Shown here: piece by piece, positions 16,655 to 24,560 of the stretch | Layout: every line of letters starts with the position of its first letter | Position numbering within the stretch: position 1 is the stretch's first letter | Assembly (NCBI RefSeq): GCF_026627505.1 | Contig: NZ_JAPNLK010000018.1 | Location: forward strand, 54,239 to 118,238 | Origin: Streptomyces sp. H27-H5 | GTDB lineage: Bacteria > Actinomycetota > Actinomycetes > Streptomycetales > Streptomycetaceae | DNA length: 64,000 nucleotides | Reading direction: 5' to 3' | Notes under the pieces: model-generated | Databases searched by the model: none | What the model saw: only the letters and a program-made list of their open reading frames with translations | Told to the model about the DNA's origin: nothing | Program-made: the position numbers and the translations under genes

Positions 16655-19206
16655 CGGGACGTGGAGGCCTCGGGCGAGGTGTCGCCCTCCGTCGGGCCGG
16701 TGGGAACCGTCGGTCCCGTCGGCCCGGTCGACACCGGCGGTTCCGGGGTCACCGAGGACGTGGACGGCTTGGGGTCCGCGGAGGTCGGCGACTGGACCGG
16801 CGTCGAGGGCGGCGTCGAGGTGCGCGGCGTCGTCGGGGTCGAGGGCCGGCCGGACGGCGTGCGCGCGGGCGGTGTCTTGCCCGGGCCCGGGACGGTGCCC
16901 GGATCGGGGTCGGTCCCCGACGGCGTGGGGCGGCCCGGGTCCGTCGGATCGGCCGGGTCGGACGTCCCCGGCTCGGGTGCGGAAGGCTCCGCGGGAACGT
17001 TCCCGCCGCTGTCGGTCGCGGACGTCGTCGGGGTGGACGACACGGCGGGCCCCTGCGGCTCGTCGTCGCCCGACGGGACCATCGCCAGGGCCACCACCGT
17101 GCCCAGCACCGCCACCGTCACCGCGCCGGCCGCGGCCAGCAGCGCCGTGCGGCGTCGGGACGCCGGAGCGGGCGGGGGCGGCGGGGCGACCGGCGGCGCG
17201 GCGGGCTTCGCCGTCAGGGGGAACGCGTCGTCGAAGACGTCCGACAGGGCCGAGGAGGACTTCTGGTCCCCCTGCTGGATCACGGGAACGACCTGCGTGA
17301 CGGCCTCCCTTGCGGGCGAGGGCGGGAGCCCGGGCCCCGTCGAGGTCACCGCGCCGACCGGGCGCGTCGGCGGCGACACGGGCGGGGTGGCGGCCGGCGG
17401 CGGGGAAAGGGTCGCGGGAAGGGACGCGGCCAGGGAGGTGGGCAGGGACACCGACGGGAAGGCCGTCGGCTGCGTGGAAGCCTTGGCAGTCACGGGCGCC
17501 GCGGGCGCCACGGGAGCCGCAGGCGTCACCGGGGTCGCGGGCGCCTCCAGCCGCAGCGGCGGCGACACCACGCCTCCCGCCGTCTCCCGGTCCGTGACCA
17601 GGGCCAGCGCCCGCCGCCCCGCGACCGTGCCCCGCTTGTCGGCGAGCGCGCCGCGCAGCCCGATCGAGGCCTCCAGCTCCGCCCGGGCCCGCTCCAGCCG
17701 GCCCTCGCACAGCGCGAGCACGCCGAGCTCGTGGTGGAAGTACGCCTGTTCCGCGACCTCCCCCGCCTTGCGCGCGGCCTCCGCGCCCGAGCGCAGCACC
17801 CGCTCCCACGCCTCCCAGTGCAGCGACGCCGCGAAGGCAGGGGCGGCCGTGCGGGCCAGCAGTACGGCCGCCACCACGTCGGCGCCGGCCAGGGCCGCCA
17901 AGACCGCGTCGGCCTCCGCCGCGACCCGCTCCGGGGTCACCGAGGCGTGGCCGGTCCACCAGACGTAGTGCCGGGCGGCCGTGCGGGCCTCCTCGGCAGC
18001 ACTCTCCCCGTACCCGGCCTCCTCCAGCTGCCGGGCCACCCCGGGCGCCAGTCGGTAGCGCGGTCCGACCGGGGTGAGCAGCCCGCAGCCGAGGAGTTCC
18101 GCGACCGCCACGTCGGCGTGCGTGTCCCCCACCAGGGCCGGCAGGTGCGCGTGGTGGGGCATCTCCCCGCCGAGCGCGCACGCGATGCGCAGGGCGGCCC
18201 GCGCCGATTCGCTCACCCGGGAGGCGAGGAGTTCCGCCGGCGCGGCGGCCTCGGCCAGGGTGGGCAGCGGTACGTCGACGGGTTCGCGGGGGCGCTCCTC
18301 GAAGACGCCGGGCTCCTCCTCGTCGTCCGTCTCGTCGGTCCGGTTGAGTTCGTCGCGCTGTCGCAGCAGCGCGGCGGCCTGGACGAAGCGCAGGGGCAGC
18401 CCCTCGGAGGCGAACCGCAGGTCGCCCGCCCAGGCGCTCTCCTCCTCGGTCAGGGCGCGGCCGGTGAGTGCCTCCAGCAGCAGGACGCAGTCGGCCCGGC
18501 CGAGGCCGCCGAGGAAGACCTCCTCCAGGTGCGAGTCGTCGGAGGGGGACTTGGTGTCGGGGGTGGCGGCCAGCAGGTAGGCGCATTCGGGCGTGGCCCG
18601 CAGCAGCTCGTCGAGCGCGGGGCCGCCGAGTTCCAGGTCGTCGAGGAGGACGACCGCGCCTATCTCCTTCACCCGGGCGAGGAGTTCCGTGCGGTCGGGG
18701 CGTCGGTCGGAGCCCTCGTACACGGCCGCGTACAGCGCGTGGAGCAGTTCCGCGGGTTGCTGCTGCCCGTGCCCGGAGAGGCGTACGACCCCGTCGGGCG
18801 CGAGGCCCTCGCAGGCGAGGGCCACCGAGTCGAGCAGTGCGGAACGGCCCGATCCGGCGGGTCCGGTCAGGCGTACGGAGCGTCCGCGCCCCAGCAGCCG
18901 TACGAGTCGTTCCCGCTCCTCCTCGCGTTCCAGCAGGAGCCGGCCGGGGAGCGGGGTGCCGGGCAGCGCGGGCGGTCTCGCGGCGGCGTCCCGCTCGGCA
19001 CGGGCGGCCGGACCGCGCTTGGCGGGGCGCTCCGTGCCGGTGCCCGGGCGCGGGGGTTCTATCTCGCTGCCGTCGACCGGGTTGACGGTGAGGGTGAAGT
19101 CCCCCGCGGTCAGGGTGACGACCCGGGCGACGGGCCCGCTGGCGGGGCCCGTCGACGTCGCCGGGGTGTCGTCGCCCGGTTCGGGCTGTCCCTGAGTTCG
19201 GTCCAT
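16651..19206 (-). CDS. P-loop ATPase-like protein with membrane anchor and Pro/Thr tail
   Basis: An 851-residue protein. Residues 1-90 are a disordered leader; a P-loop (RLTGPAGSGRSALLD) lies near 112-126 and a Walker B-like VVLLDDLELG near 185, as in AAA/STAND ATPases. A helical region follows to about 600, then a Pro/Ala linker. One transmembrane helix (near 685-706, LLAAAGAVTVAVLG) precedes a tail of about 145 residues rich in Pro, Thr, Ser and Gly that should lie outside the cell. The ATG at 19206 has GGGGGA seven bases upstream. The STAS protein gene lies directly upstream on the same strand. No enzymatic partner or function is recognised; a membrane-linked signalling role is inference. 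Confidence 0.75.
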   Translation of the reverse strand: MDRTQGQPEPGDDTPATSTGPASGPVARVVTLTAGDFTLTVNPVDGSEIEPPRPGTGTERPAKRGPAARAERDAAARPPALPGTPLPGRLLLEREEERERLVRLLGRGRSVRLTGPAGSGRSALLDSVALACEGLAPDGVVRLSGHGQQQPAELLHALYAAVYEGSDRRPDRTELLARVKEIGAVVLLDDLELGGPALDELLRATPECAYLLAATPDTKSPSDDSHLEEVFLGGLGRADCVLLLEALTGRALTEEESAWAGDLRFASEGLPLRFVQAAALLRQRDELNRTDETDDEEEPGVFEERPREPVDVPLPTLAEAAAPAELLASRVSESARAALRIACALGGEMPHHAHLPALVGDTHADVAVAELLGCGLLTPVGPRYRLAPGVARQLEEAGYGESAAEEARTAARHYVWWTGHASVTPERVAAEADAVLAALAGADVVAAVLLARTAAPAFAASLHWEAWERVLRSGAEAARKAGEVAEQAYFHHELGVLALCEGRLERARAELEASIGLRGALADKRGTVAGRRALALVTDRETAGGVVSPPLRLEAPATPVTPAAPVAPAAPVTAKASTQPTAFPSVSLPTSLAASLPATLSPPPAATPPVSPPTRPVGAVTSTGPGLPPSPAREAVTQVVPVIQQGDQKSSSALSDVFDDAFPLTAKPAAPPVAPPPPPAPASRRRTALLAAAGAVTVAVLGTVVALAMVPSGDDEPQGPAVSSTPTTSATDSGGNVPAEPSAPEPGTSDPADPTDPGRPTPSGTDPDPGTVPGPGKTPPARTPSGRPSTPTTPRTSTPPSTPVQSPTSADPKPSTSSVTPEPPVSTGPTGPTVPTGPTEGDTSPEASTSR

Positions 19207-19401
19207 GACCAAGTCCCCCGATCGCGTCGCGCGTACCGCCGCTGCCGCCGTCGTACCGCCCGGCCTTCGCTCGCACACGCCGCAGTCGCTACTGGTCCGG
19301 TTTCCGCCCGAACCCTAGACCGTGGCCGGCCCCGCCGGAACCGCCGGGGTGCCTTCACCACCGGACCGTTACGTTTCTGCGGAATCCGACGCACCCGGTC
19401 G

Positions 19402-19725
19402 TCACACCCGCGGCAGGGACTCCGCTTCCAGTCCGCCCTCGATGGCGAGGATCCGGTGCAGCCGGGTCGCCACCAGCAGCCGCTGCATCTGCGCGGGCAC
19501 CCCGCGCAGCACCAGGCGGCGTCCGCTCCGGCCGGCCCTCCGGTGGGCGCCCATGATCACGCCGAGGCCGGTCGCGTCCCAGGAGTCGAGTGCCGTGAGG
19601 TCCAGCACGAGGTCGCCGTGGCCGTCGTCGAGGGCGGAGTGCAGGGCCGTACGAGCGTCCGCCGCGCTGCGCACGTCGAGGCGACCCCCGACCGCGAGTT
19701 CGGCGTGGTCGCCCCTGATGTGCAT
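19402..19725 (-). CDS. STAS-domain anti-sigma factor antagonist
   Basis: A 107-residue STAS protein: MHIRGDHAELAVGGRLDVRS, then LVLDLTALDSWDATGLGVIMG and VPAQMQRLLVATRLHRILAI. The usual phosphorylated Ser of SpoIIAA-like proteins falls at the DATG segment, where Thr is present. The ATG at 19725 has GGGAG at good spacing and gives a family-like start; a TTG at 19779 is an alternative but lies inside the stem of an inverted repeat. It probably takes part in a partner-switching circuit with an RsbW-like kinase encoded elsewhere. Confidence 0.8.
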   Translation of the reverse strand: MHIRGDHAELAVGGRLDVRSAADARTALHSALDDGHGDLVLDLTALDSWDATGLGVIMGAHRRAGRSGRRLVLRGVPAQMQRLLVATRLHRILAIEGGLEAESLPRV

Positions 19726-19770
19726 ATGCGCTCCCGGCAGTCCTGCGTTCGTCTGGTCCGACTGGTCCGT

Positions 19771-19824
19771 GGTCGGCAACTCTCACTGCAACTGACTGCC
19801 TCAGGAGCAGGGAAGTTGCCGACC
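19771..19824. promoter_or_regulatory. 11-bp inverted repeat upstream of the STAS gene
   Basis: GGTCGGCAACT at 19771-19781 and its exact complement AGTTGCCGACC at 19814-19824 are separated by 32 bases. It lies between the 3-hydroxybutyryl-CoA dehydrogenase stop and the STAS start on the minus strand. It could be a terminator of the upstream gene or a structured leader of the STAS gene. Confidence 0.45.
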
Positions 19825-19881
19825 GTGAGCGAACCGATACCTAATTCACCCTGTCGGGCGATGGCATTCGAACGATCGTGC

Positions 19882-20730
19882 TCAGTGCTTGTAGAAACCC
19901 TGGCCGCTCTTGCGGCCGATGTCGCCCGCGTCCACCATGCGGCGCATCAGCTCCGGCGGCGCGAACTTCTCGTCCTGCGACTCGGTGTAGATGTTGCTCG
20001 TGGCGTGCAGCAGGATGTCGACGCCCGTGAGGTCGGCGGTGGCGAGCGGGCCCATCGCGTGACCGAAGCCCAGCTTGCAGGCGATGTCGATGTCCTCGGC
20101 GGAGGCGACGCCCGACTCGTACAGCTTGGCGGCCTCGACGACGAGCGCGGAGATCAGACGGGTCGTCACGAAGCCGGCGACGTCGCGGTTGACGACGATG
20201 CAGGTCTTGCCGACCGACTCGGCGAACGCCCGGGTGGTGGCGAGGGTTTCGTCGCTCGTCTTGTAGCCGCGGACGAGTTCGCACAACTGCATCATCGGGA
20301 CGGGCGAGAAGAAGTGCGCGCCGACGACCCGCTCCGGACGCTCCGTCACGGCCGCGATCTTGGTGATCGGGATGGCGGAGGTGTTGGAGGCGAGGATCGC
20401 GTCGTCCCGGACGAGCTTGTCGAGCGCGCGGAAGATCTCGTGCTTGACCTCGAGCTTCTCGAAGACGGCCTCGACGACGATGTCGGCGTCGGCGACCGCG
20501 TCGAGGTCGGTGGAGGTGGTGATCCGCGCCAGCGCCGCCTCGGCGTCCTCGGCCGTCAGCTTGCCCTTGGCGACGAAGCGGTCGTAGGAGGCCTTGATCC
20601 CGTCCGTGCCGCGGGTCAGCGCGGCGTCGGTGACATCACGCAGTACGACGTCCCAGCCCGCCTGAGCGGAGACCTGAGCGATACCGGATCCCATGAGTCC
20701 GGCACCGATGACGGCGAGCTTCCCAGCCAC
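19882..20730 (-). CDS. 3-hydroxybutyryl-CoA dehydrogenase
   Basis: A 282-residue NAD(P)-dependent dehydrogenase acting on 3-hydroxybutyryl/acetoacetyl-CoA. The Rossmann motif VIGAGLMGSGIA is at residues 7-18, followed by the FADH-type core with SNTSAIPI, HFFSPVPMMQLCE (catalytic His) and GFVTTRLISAL, and a C-terminal helical domain ending GFYKH. Length is that of the single-domain family. The GTG start has GAGGGG seven bases upstream. It fits with the thiolase at 1357 in C4 acyl-CoA metabolism. Confidence 0.92.
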   Translation of the reverse strand: MAGKLAVIGAGLMGSGIAQVSAQAGWDVVLRDVTDAALTRGTDGIKASYDRFVAKGKLTAEDAEAALARITTSTDLDAVADADIVVEAVFEKLEVKHEIFRALDKLVRDDAILASNTSAIPITKIAAVTERPERVVGAHFFSPVPMMQLCELVRGYKTSDETLATTRAFAESVGKTCIVVNRDVAGFVTTRLISALVVEAAKLYESGVASAEDIDIACKLGFGHAMGPLATADLTGVDILLHATSNIYTESQDEKFAPPELMRRMVDAGDIGRKSGQGFYKH

Positions 20731-21171
20731 TGCACACCCCTCGTTCTCGAATACGGCCCAGTCCCATGGCCTCTCCGGCGGAGACTAGCGCCCGTGAGGG
20801 GTCGTGTGACCGCGAAGTAACACGCGTCACGTCTCATCTGACGGACATCACACCGGGACGGCTCAGCCCGCGGCCGCCGCCCCCAACCGGTCCTCGATCG
20901 GCCGGAGTCGCCCGATCCGGCGCTCCGCCGCACCGGGCCCGAGGGGCCGCCCGGGCCGGCGCGGGAGCGTCAAGACGGCAGCCCACCGGGCCTGTTCGGC
21001 CCCGCGTCGGACGGCGTCCGGGTCGGGCATGCCGTCCCCTCTTCCCGTACCGCCATCTCTGCGCCGTTGCGTACCCTTTCGGGCCGATCTGCGGCCCCCA
21101 CCGGTGGAGGGGTGCCGAGTGCGCGAGGGCCGCCGCACGCGGGTTTCGGGGCCGCTCACTAGGCTGGACAC
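20731..21171. other. Intergenic region between dehydrogenase and cobO
   Basis: These 441 bases hold no gene I can support. The left part, near 20800-20850, is AT-richer and is the likely promoter region of the minus-strand dehydrogenase. The right end carries the -10 box of the cobalamin adenosyltransferase. The rest is GC-rich with open frames of low-complexity translation. Confidence 0.5.
21160..21165 (+). promoter_or_regulatory. -10 box of cobalamin adenosyltransferase, leaderless
   Basis: TAGGCT ends six bases before the ATG at 21172, the classical arrangement for a leaderless actinobacterial transcript. No Shine-Dalgarno sequence is present. Confidence 0.6.
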
Positions 21172-21744
21172 ATGGTGAACCTCACGCGCATCTACACCCG
21201 CACCGGCGACCAGGGCACGACCGCCCTCGGCGACATGAGCCGTACGCGGAAGACCGACCTGCGGATCTCCGCGTACGCCGACGTCAACGAGGCGAACGCG
21301 GCCATCGGCACGGCGATCGCCCTCGGCGGGCTGTCCGAGGACCTGGTGAAGGTCCTGGTCCGGGTGCAGAACGACATGTTCGACGTCGGCGCGGACCTGT
21401 GCACCCCCGTCGTCGAGAACCCCGAGTACCCGCCGCTGCGCGTCGAGCAGTTCTACGTGGACAAGCTGGAGGCGGACTGCGACACCTTCAACGGGGAGCT
21501 GGAGAAGCTGCGCAGCTTCATCCTGCCCGGCGGCACCCCCGGCGCGGCCCTGCTGCACCAGGCCTGCACCGTCGTGCGGCGCGCCGAGCGGTCGACCTGG
21601 GCGGCGCTGGAGGAGCACGCGGAGGCGATGAACCCGCTGACGGCCACCTACCTGAACCGTCTCTCCGACCTCCTGTTCATCCTGGCCCGGACGGCCAACA
21701 AGGAGGTCGGGGACGTGCTGTGGGTGCCGGGCGGCGAGCGCTGA
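21172..21744 (+). CDS. PduO-type ATP:cob(I)alamin adenosyltransferase
   Basis: A 190-residue enzyme that makes adenosylcobalamin from cob(I)alamin and ATP. The ATP-binding N-terminus IYTRTGDQGTTALGD is intact, with FILPGGTPGAALLHQACTVV and RRAER in the core and YLNRLSDLLFILAR near the C-terminus. Length is typical. The coenzyme is needed by methylmalonyl-CoA mutase, tying it to meaB and mce in this window. It appears leaderless. It converges on the membrane protein gene with 16 bases between the stops. Confidence 0.92.
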   Translation: MVNLTRIYTRTGDQGTTALGDMSRTRKTDLRISAYADVNEANAAIGTAIALGGLSEDLVKVLVRVQNDMFDVGADLCTPVVENPEYPPLRVEQFYVDKLEADCDTFNGELEKLRSFILPGGTPGAALLHQACTVVRRAERSTWAALEEHAEAMNPLTATYLNRLSDLLFILARTANKEVGDVLWVPGGER

Positions 21745-21760
21745 CGGCGTGCGGGAGGCC

Positions 21761-22351
21761 CTAACGCTTGAGGAGGCCGGCGGGGTCTTCCGCATCACGG
21801 TCGGTCGTGCCCGCCGGGGCCTTCCGCGGCCAGATCGAGTGGGTGGCCGCGACCAGGGCCTGGATGCCGACGATGCGCAGAACGATGAACTGCCACTGCC
21901 GGATCCCGTCGACGTCCACTCCGGCGCCCACGTACCGGATCGCGGCCTCCAGCAGTCCCAGCGAGACGGCCGCGGCGACGAGGGTCCGCAGCCACAGCTT
22001 CCACTCGTGGACGGCCCGCGCCCTGCCGTACTTGGTGCCCGGCGGCTTCGGGCCCCCCGCCCAGCGGTGGGCGGCGTGCCCGTCGAGCCACTTCACCGTG
22101 TAGTGGCCGTAGCCCACGGTGTAGCCGATGTAGAGGGCGGCCAGGCCGTGCGTCCAGCCCGGTCGGCCGCCGTTCTTCAGGTCCAGCGTGGTGAACACGA
22201 ACAGGACCAGCTCCAGCAGCGGCTCACACAGGAGCACCGCCGCGCCCAGCCTCGGCATCCGGGCGAGGTAGCGCAGAGCGAGCCCTGCCGCCAGCAGCAC
22301 CCAGAAGCCGACCTCGCAGGCGATGATCAGCGCGACGAGCACGGTACTCAC
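21761..22351 (-). CDS. Integral membrane protein, unknown function
   Basis: A 196-residue membrane protein with about five hydrophobic segments (VLVALIIACEVGFWVLL, then LGAAVLLCEPLLELVLF, HGLAALYIGYTVGYGHY, LRTLVAAAVSLGLLEA and a last one near IVLRIVGIQALVAA). A cytosolic loop carries KWLDGHAAHRWAGG. I recognise it only as a conserved actinobacterial membrane protein. The GTG at 22351 sits just after a purine-rich GAGAGGGAGA; a GTG at 22342 with better spacing to that site is equally possible. Divergent from chiS. Confidence 0.75.
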   Translation of the reverse strand: MSTVLVALIIACEVGFWVLLAAGLALRYLARMPRLGAAVLLCEPLLELVLFVFTTLDLKNGGRPGWTHGLAALYIGYTVGYGHYTVKWLDGHAAHRWAGGPKPPGTKYGRARAVHEWKLWLRTLVAAAVSLGLLEAAIRYVGAGVDVDGIRQWQFIVLRIVGIQALVAATHSIWPRKAPAGTTDRDAEDPAGLLKR

Positions 22352-22514
22352 TCTCCCTCTCGGCCTCTCGACGCGAACGGGTCGGCCGTTCCCGGTCCAT
22401 CCCAGAGTCCCGTCCGGTCCGGTCCGGCACGTCGTCTGTGATGACGAGAGTCGACTGCACCCTTCGATGTAGTGGCTCCTCCGCCCAGCCGGCGAGGCCC
22501 GGGAGCGCTTCACC

Positions 22515-23726
22515 GTGTTGGATGGACGCGTGCCCTCGAAGACCCGTGTGTCCGCCTTCCGCCCCCACCGCGACGACGTGCTGCTGTGCGTCGTCAGCGT
22601 GCTCGCCGGGGTGTTCCTGTGGTCGCTCGGGGTACACAGCTCCCCGAACCGGAACCTGCTCCCCGACTGGGCCGCCCTGGTCCCGCTGGTCGTCCTCGGC
22701 GCGATGGAGCTGCTGCGCCGCACCGCACCGCGCGTGACCCTGCCCGTGGGCACCGTCGGGATCATCGCGGACCAGTTCACCGTCGGGAACATGGCCACGG
22801 TCCTGATCTTCACCGACCTGATGTACGCCGCCGTCGTGTACGGCAAGCCCTCCATGGCCCGACGGCTCCCGGTCTCCACCGGACTGATCACCATCGCCGT
22901 CACGATCGCCTCGGTGGCCTGGCTGCGCACCCCGCAGGCCCTGCTGATCGGCGTGATCACCGGCATCGTCAGCTTCGGGCCGGCCCTGACCGGCGCCACC
23001 CTGCGCAACCACCGCGAGGCGGCGGAGGCCGCCCGGCTGCGCGCCGAGCAGACCGCGCTGCTGGCCGAGATGGACCGTTCGCAGGCCGTGGTCGCCGAAC
23101 GGGCCCGGATGGCGCGGGAGTTGCACGACATGGTGGCCAATCACCTGTCGGCCATCGCCATCCACTCCACCGCCGCGCTGTCCATCGACTCCCCCGCGAC
23201 CAGTCGGGACGCCCTGGGCGTGATCCGCGAGAACAGCGTGCAGGGGTTGGCCGAGATGCGCCGGTTGATCGGGCTGCTGCGGGACGCGGGGGCGGAGCAG
23301 GAGCCGGTGGCGGTGCCCTCCCTCGATGGACTGGACGTACTCGTCAACAAGGCCCGCGTGAACGGGGCCGGCAGCGGTCTGGACTTCGTACTGGAGGACA
23401 CCCGTGCCGATGGGGAGCCGCTGCCCGCGCCGGTGGAGCTGGCGGCGTACCGCATCGTCCAGGAGTCGCTGACGAACGCCCTCAAGCACGCGGTCGCGGG
23501 GACGGTCCGGGTGCGCCTGACGTCCGCGGACGGGTTGCTGACCGTACGGGTGGACTCGCCGTACGGGGAGCGGCCCGGGCCGCGTGCCCCGGGTTCCGGC
23601 GCGGGGCTGGTCGGCATGCGCGAGCGGACGGAGTTGCTCGGTGGCGCGTTCCGCGCGGGGCGGGCCGGCACGGTGTGGCAGGTGCGGGCGTCCCTGCCCG
23701 CGGAGGAGAAGGCGGTGACCGGGTGA
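22515..23726 (+). CDS. chiS: Sensor histidine kinase, ChiS-like
   Basis: A 403-residue histidine kinase. Four to five transmembrane helices occupy residues 20-160, followed by a HisKA_3 dimerisation helix with the phospho-acceptor His in ARELHDMVANHLSAI near residue 204 and a HATPase domain ending GAGLVGMRERTELLGG. The stop overlaps the regulator start as GTGA. Its place next to a secreted chitinase gene is that of chiS in S. coelicolor, where ChiS/ChiR controls chiC. The start may instead be the GTG at 22530. The signal sensed is presumably a chitin oligosaccharide; that is inference from context. Confidence 0.87.
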   Translation: MLDGRVPSKTRVSAFRPHRDDVLLCVVSVLAGVFLWSLGVHSSPNRNLLPDWAALVPLVVLGAMELLRRTAPRVTLPVGTVGIIADQFTVGNMATVLIFTDLMYAAVVYGKPSMARRLPVSTGLITIAVTIASVAWLRTPQALLIGVITGIVSFGPALTGATLRNHREAAEAARLRAEQTALLAEMDRSQAVVAERARMARELHDMVANHLSAIAIHSTAALSIDSPATSRDALGVIRENSVQGLAEMRRLIGLLRDAGAEQEPVAVPSLDGLDVLVNKARVNGAGSGLDFVLEDTRADGEPLPAPVELAAYRIVQESLTNALKHAVAGTVRVRLTSADGLLTVRVDSPYGERPGPRAPGSGAGLVGMRERTELLGGAFRAGRAGTVWQVRASLPAEEKAVTG

Positions 23727-24376
23727 CCATCCGGGTCGTGGTGGCGGAGGACCAGAGCGCGGTGCGCGCGGGTCTGGTGATGATCCTGCGCAGTGCGGGC
23801 GACATGGAGGTGGTGGGCGAGGCGGCGGACGGGGAGGAGGCGGTCCGTCTGGCCCGTGGGCTTCGGCCGGATCTGGTCCTCATGGACGTGCAGATGCCCC
23901 GGCTCGACGGGGTCTCGGCCACCCGGCAGGTGGTCGCGGAGGGGCTGGCCGACGTGCTGGTGCTGACGACCTTCGATCTCGACGAGTACGTCTTCGGAGC
24001 GCTGCGCGCGGGCGCCTCGGGCTTCCTGCTGAAGGACGCGGAGGCGGCGGAGCTGATCGAGGCGGTCCGCACCGTCGCCCGCGGCGAGGGGTTGATCGCG
24101 CCCGCGGTGACCCGCCGGTTGATCGCCGAGTTCGCGACGCCGCGGCCGGTGCGGGCGGCCGTGCCGCCGGAGCGGGTCGCGGCGGTGGCCTCGCTGACCC
24201 GGCGCGAGCGGGAGGTGTGGGGGTGCCTGGGCGAGGGCCTGTCGAACGCGGAGGTGGCCGGCCGGCTGGACATGGCGGAGGCGACGGTGAAGACGCACGT
24301 CAGCAGGTTGCTGGGGAAGCTGGAGCTGCGCAGTCGGGTCCAAGCGGCGGTACTGGCACAGGAGTTGGACATCTAG
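23723..24376 (+). CDS. chiR: Response regulator, ChiR-like (NarL/FixJ family)
   Basis: A 217-residue regulator: receiver domain at 1-120 with acidic pocket AED near residue 10 and the phosphorylated Asp in LVLMDVQMPR at 55, then a LuxR-type helix-turn-helix (LTRREREVWGCLGEGLSNAEVA onward) near 150-210. Start GTG overlaps the kinase stop, so the two proteins are made together. It lies directly upstream of the chitinase promoter with its paired direct repeats, which is the target expected for ChiR. Confidence 0.9.
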   Translation: MTIRVVVAEDQSAVRAGLVMILRSAGDMEVVGEAADGEEAVRLARGLRPDLVLMDVQMPRLDGVSATRQVVAEGLADVLVLTTFDLDEYVFGALRAGASGFLLKDAEAAELIEAVRTVARGEGLIAPAVTRRLIAEFATPRPVRAAVPPERVAAVASLTRREREVWGCLGEGLSNAEVAGRLDMAEATVKTHVSRLLGKLELRSRVQAAVLAQELDI

Positions 24377-24392
24377 AAGCACGCTCGAAGGG

Positions 24393-24434
24393 AGGTCTGG
24401 ACCTCTTGACGGTTGGTCCAGACCTTTCTAATCT
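24393..24434 (+). promoter_or_regulatory. chiC promoter with two DasR-type boxes
   Basis: AGGTCTGGACCT (24393-24404) and TGGTCCAGACCT (24414-24425) are a direct pair 21 bases apart, matching the known Streptomyces chitinase promoter repeats and the DasR response element pattern. The -35 TTGACG (24406-24411) and -10 TAATCT (24429-24434) are 17 bases apart; the second box fills the spacer and the first ends just before the -35. The start of transcription should be near 24441. The layout supports repression by DasR and activation through ChiR. Confidence 0.85.
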
Positions 24435-24560
24435 CACCGCAACACTGTGGTGAGCGTGTCATGACAAGAACCTTGACGAGACGTGCTCACGGGCGGCGCA
24501 GGTCCCACCCCCATGTCGGAGTCGGCCCCACGACTTCGACGGACCTACGGAGGAGCACCC

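Noticed and set aside
20800..20860. TGAC/GTCA symmetry upstream of the 3-hydroxybutyryl-CoA dehydrogenase
   Set aside because: Arms are short and widely spaced; no better than expected in this composition.
20863..21171. Open frames between the dehydrogenase and the cobalamin adenosyltransferase
   Set aside because: Translations are Arg/Ala/Pro-rich without conserved motifs and have no ribosome site; they are typical spurious frames of high-GC DNA.
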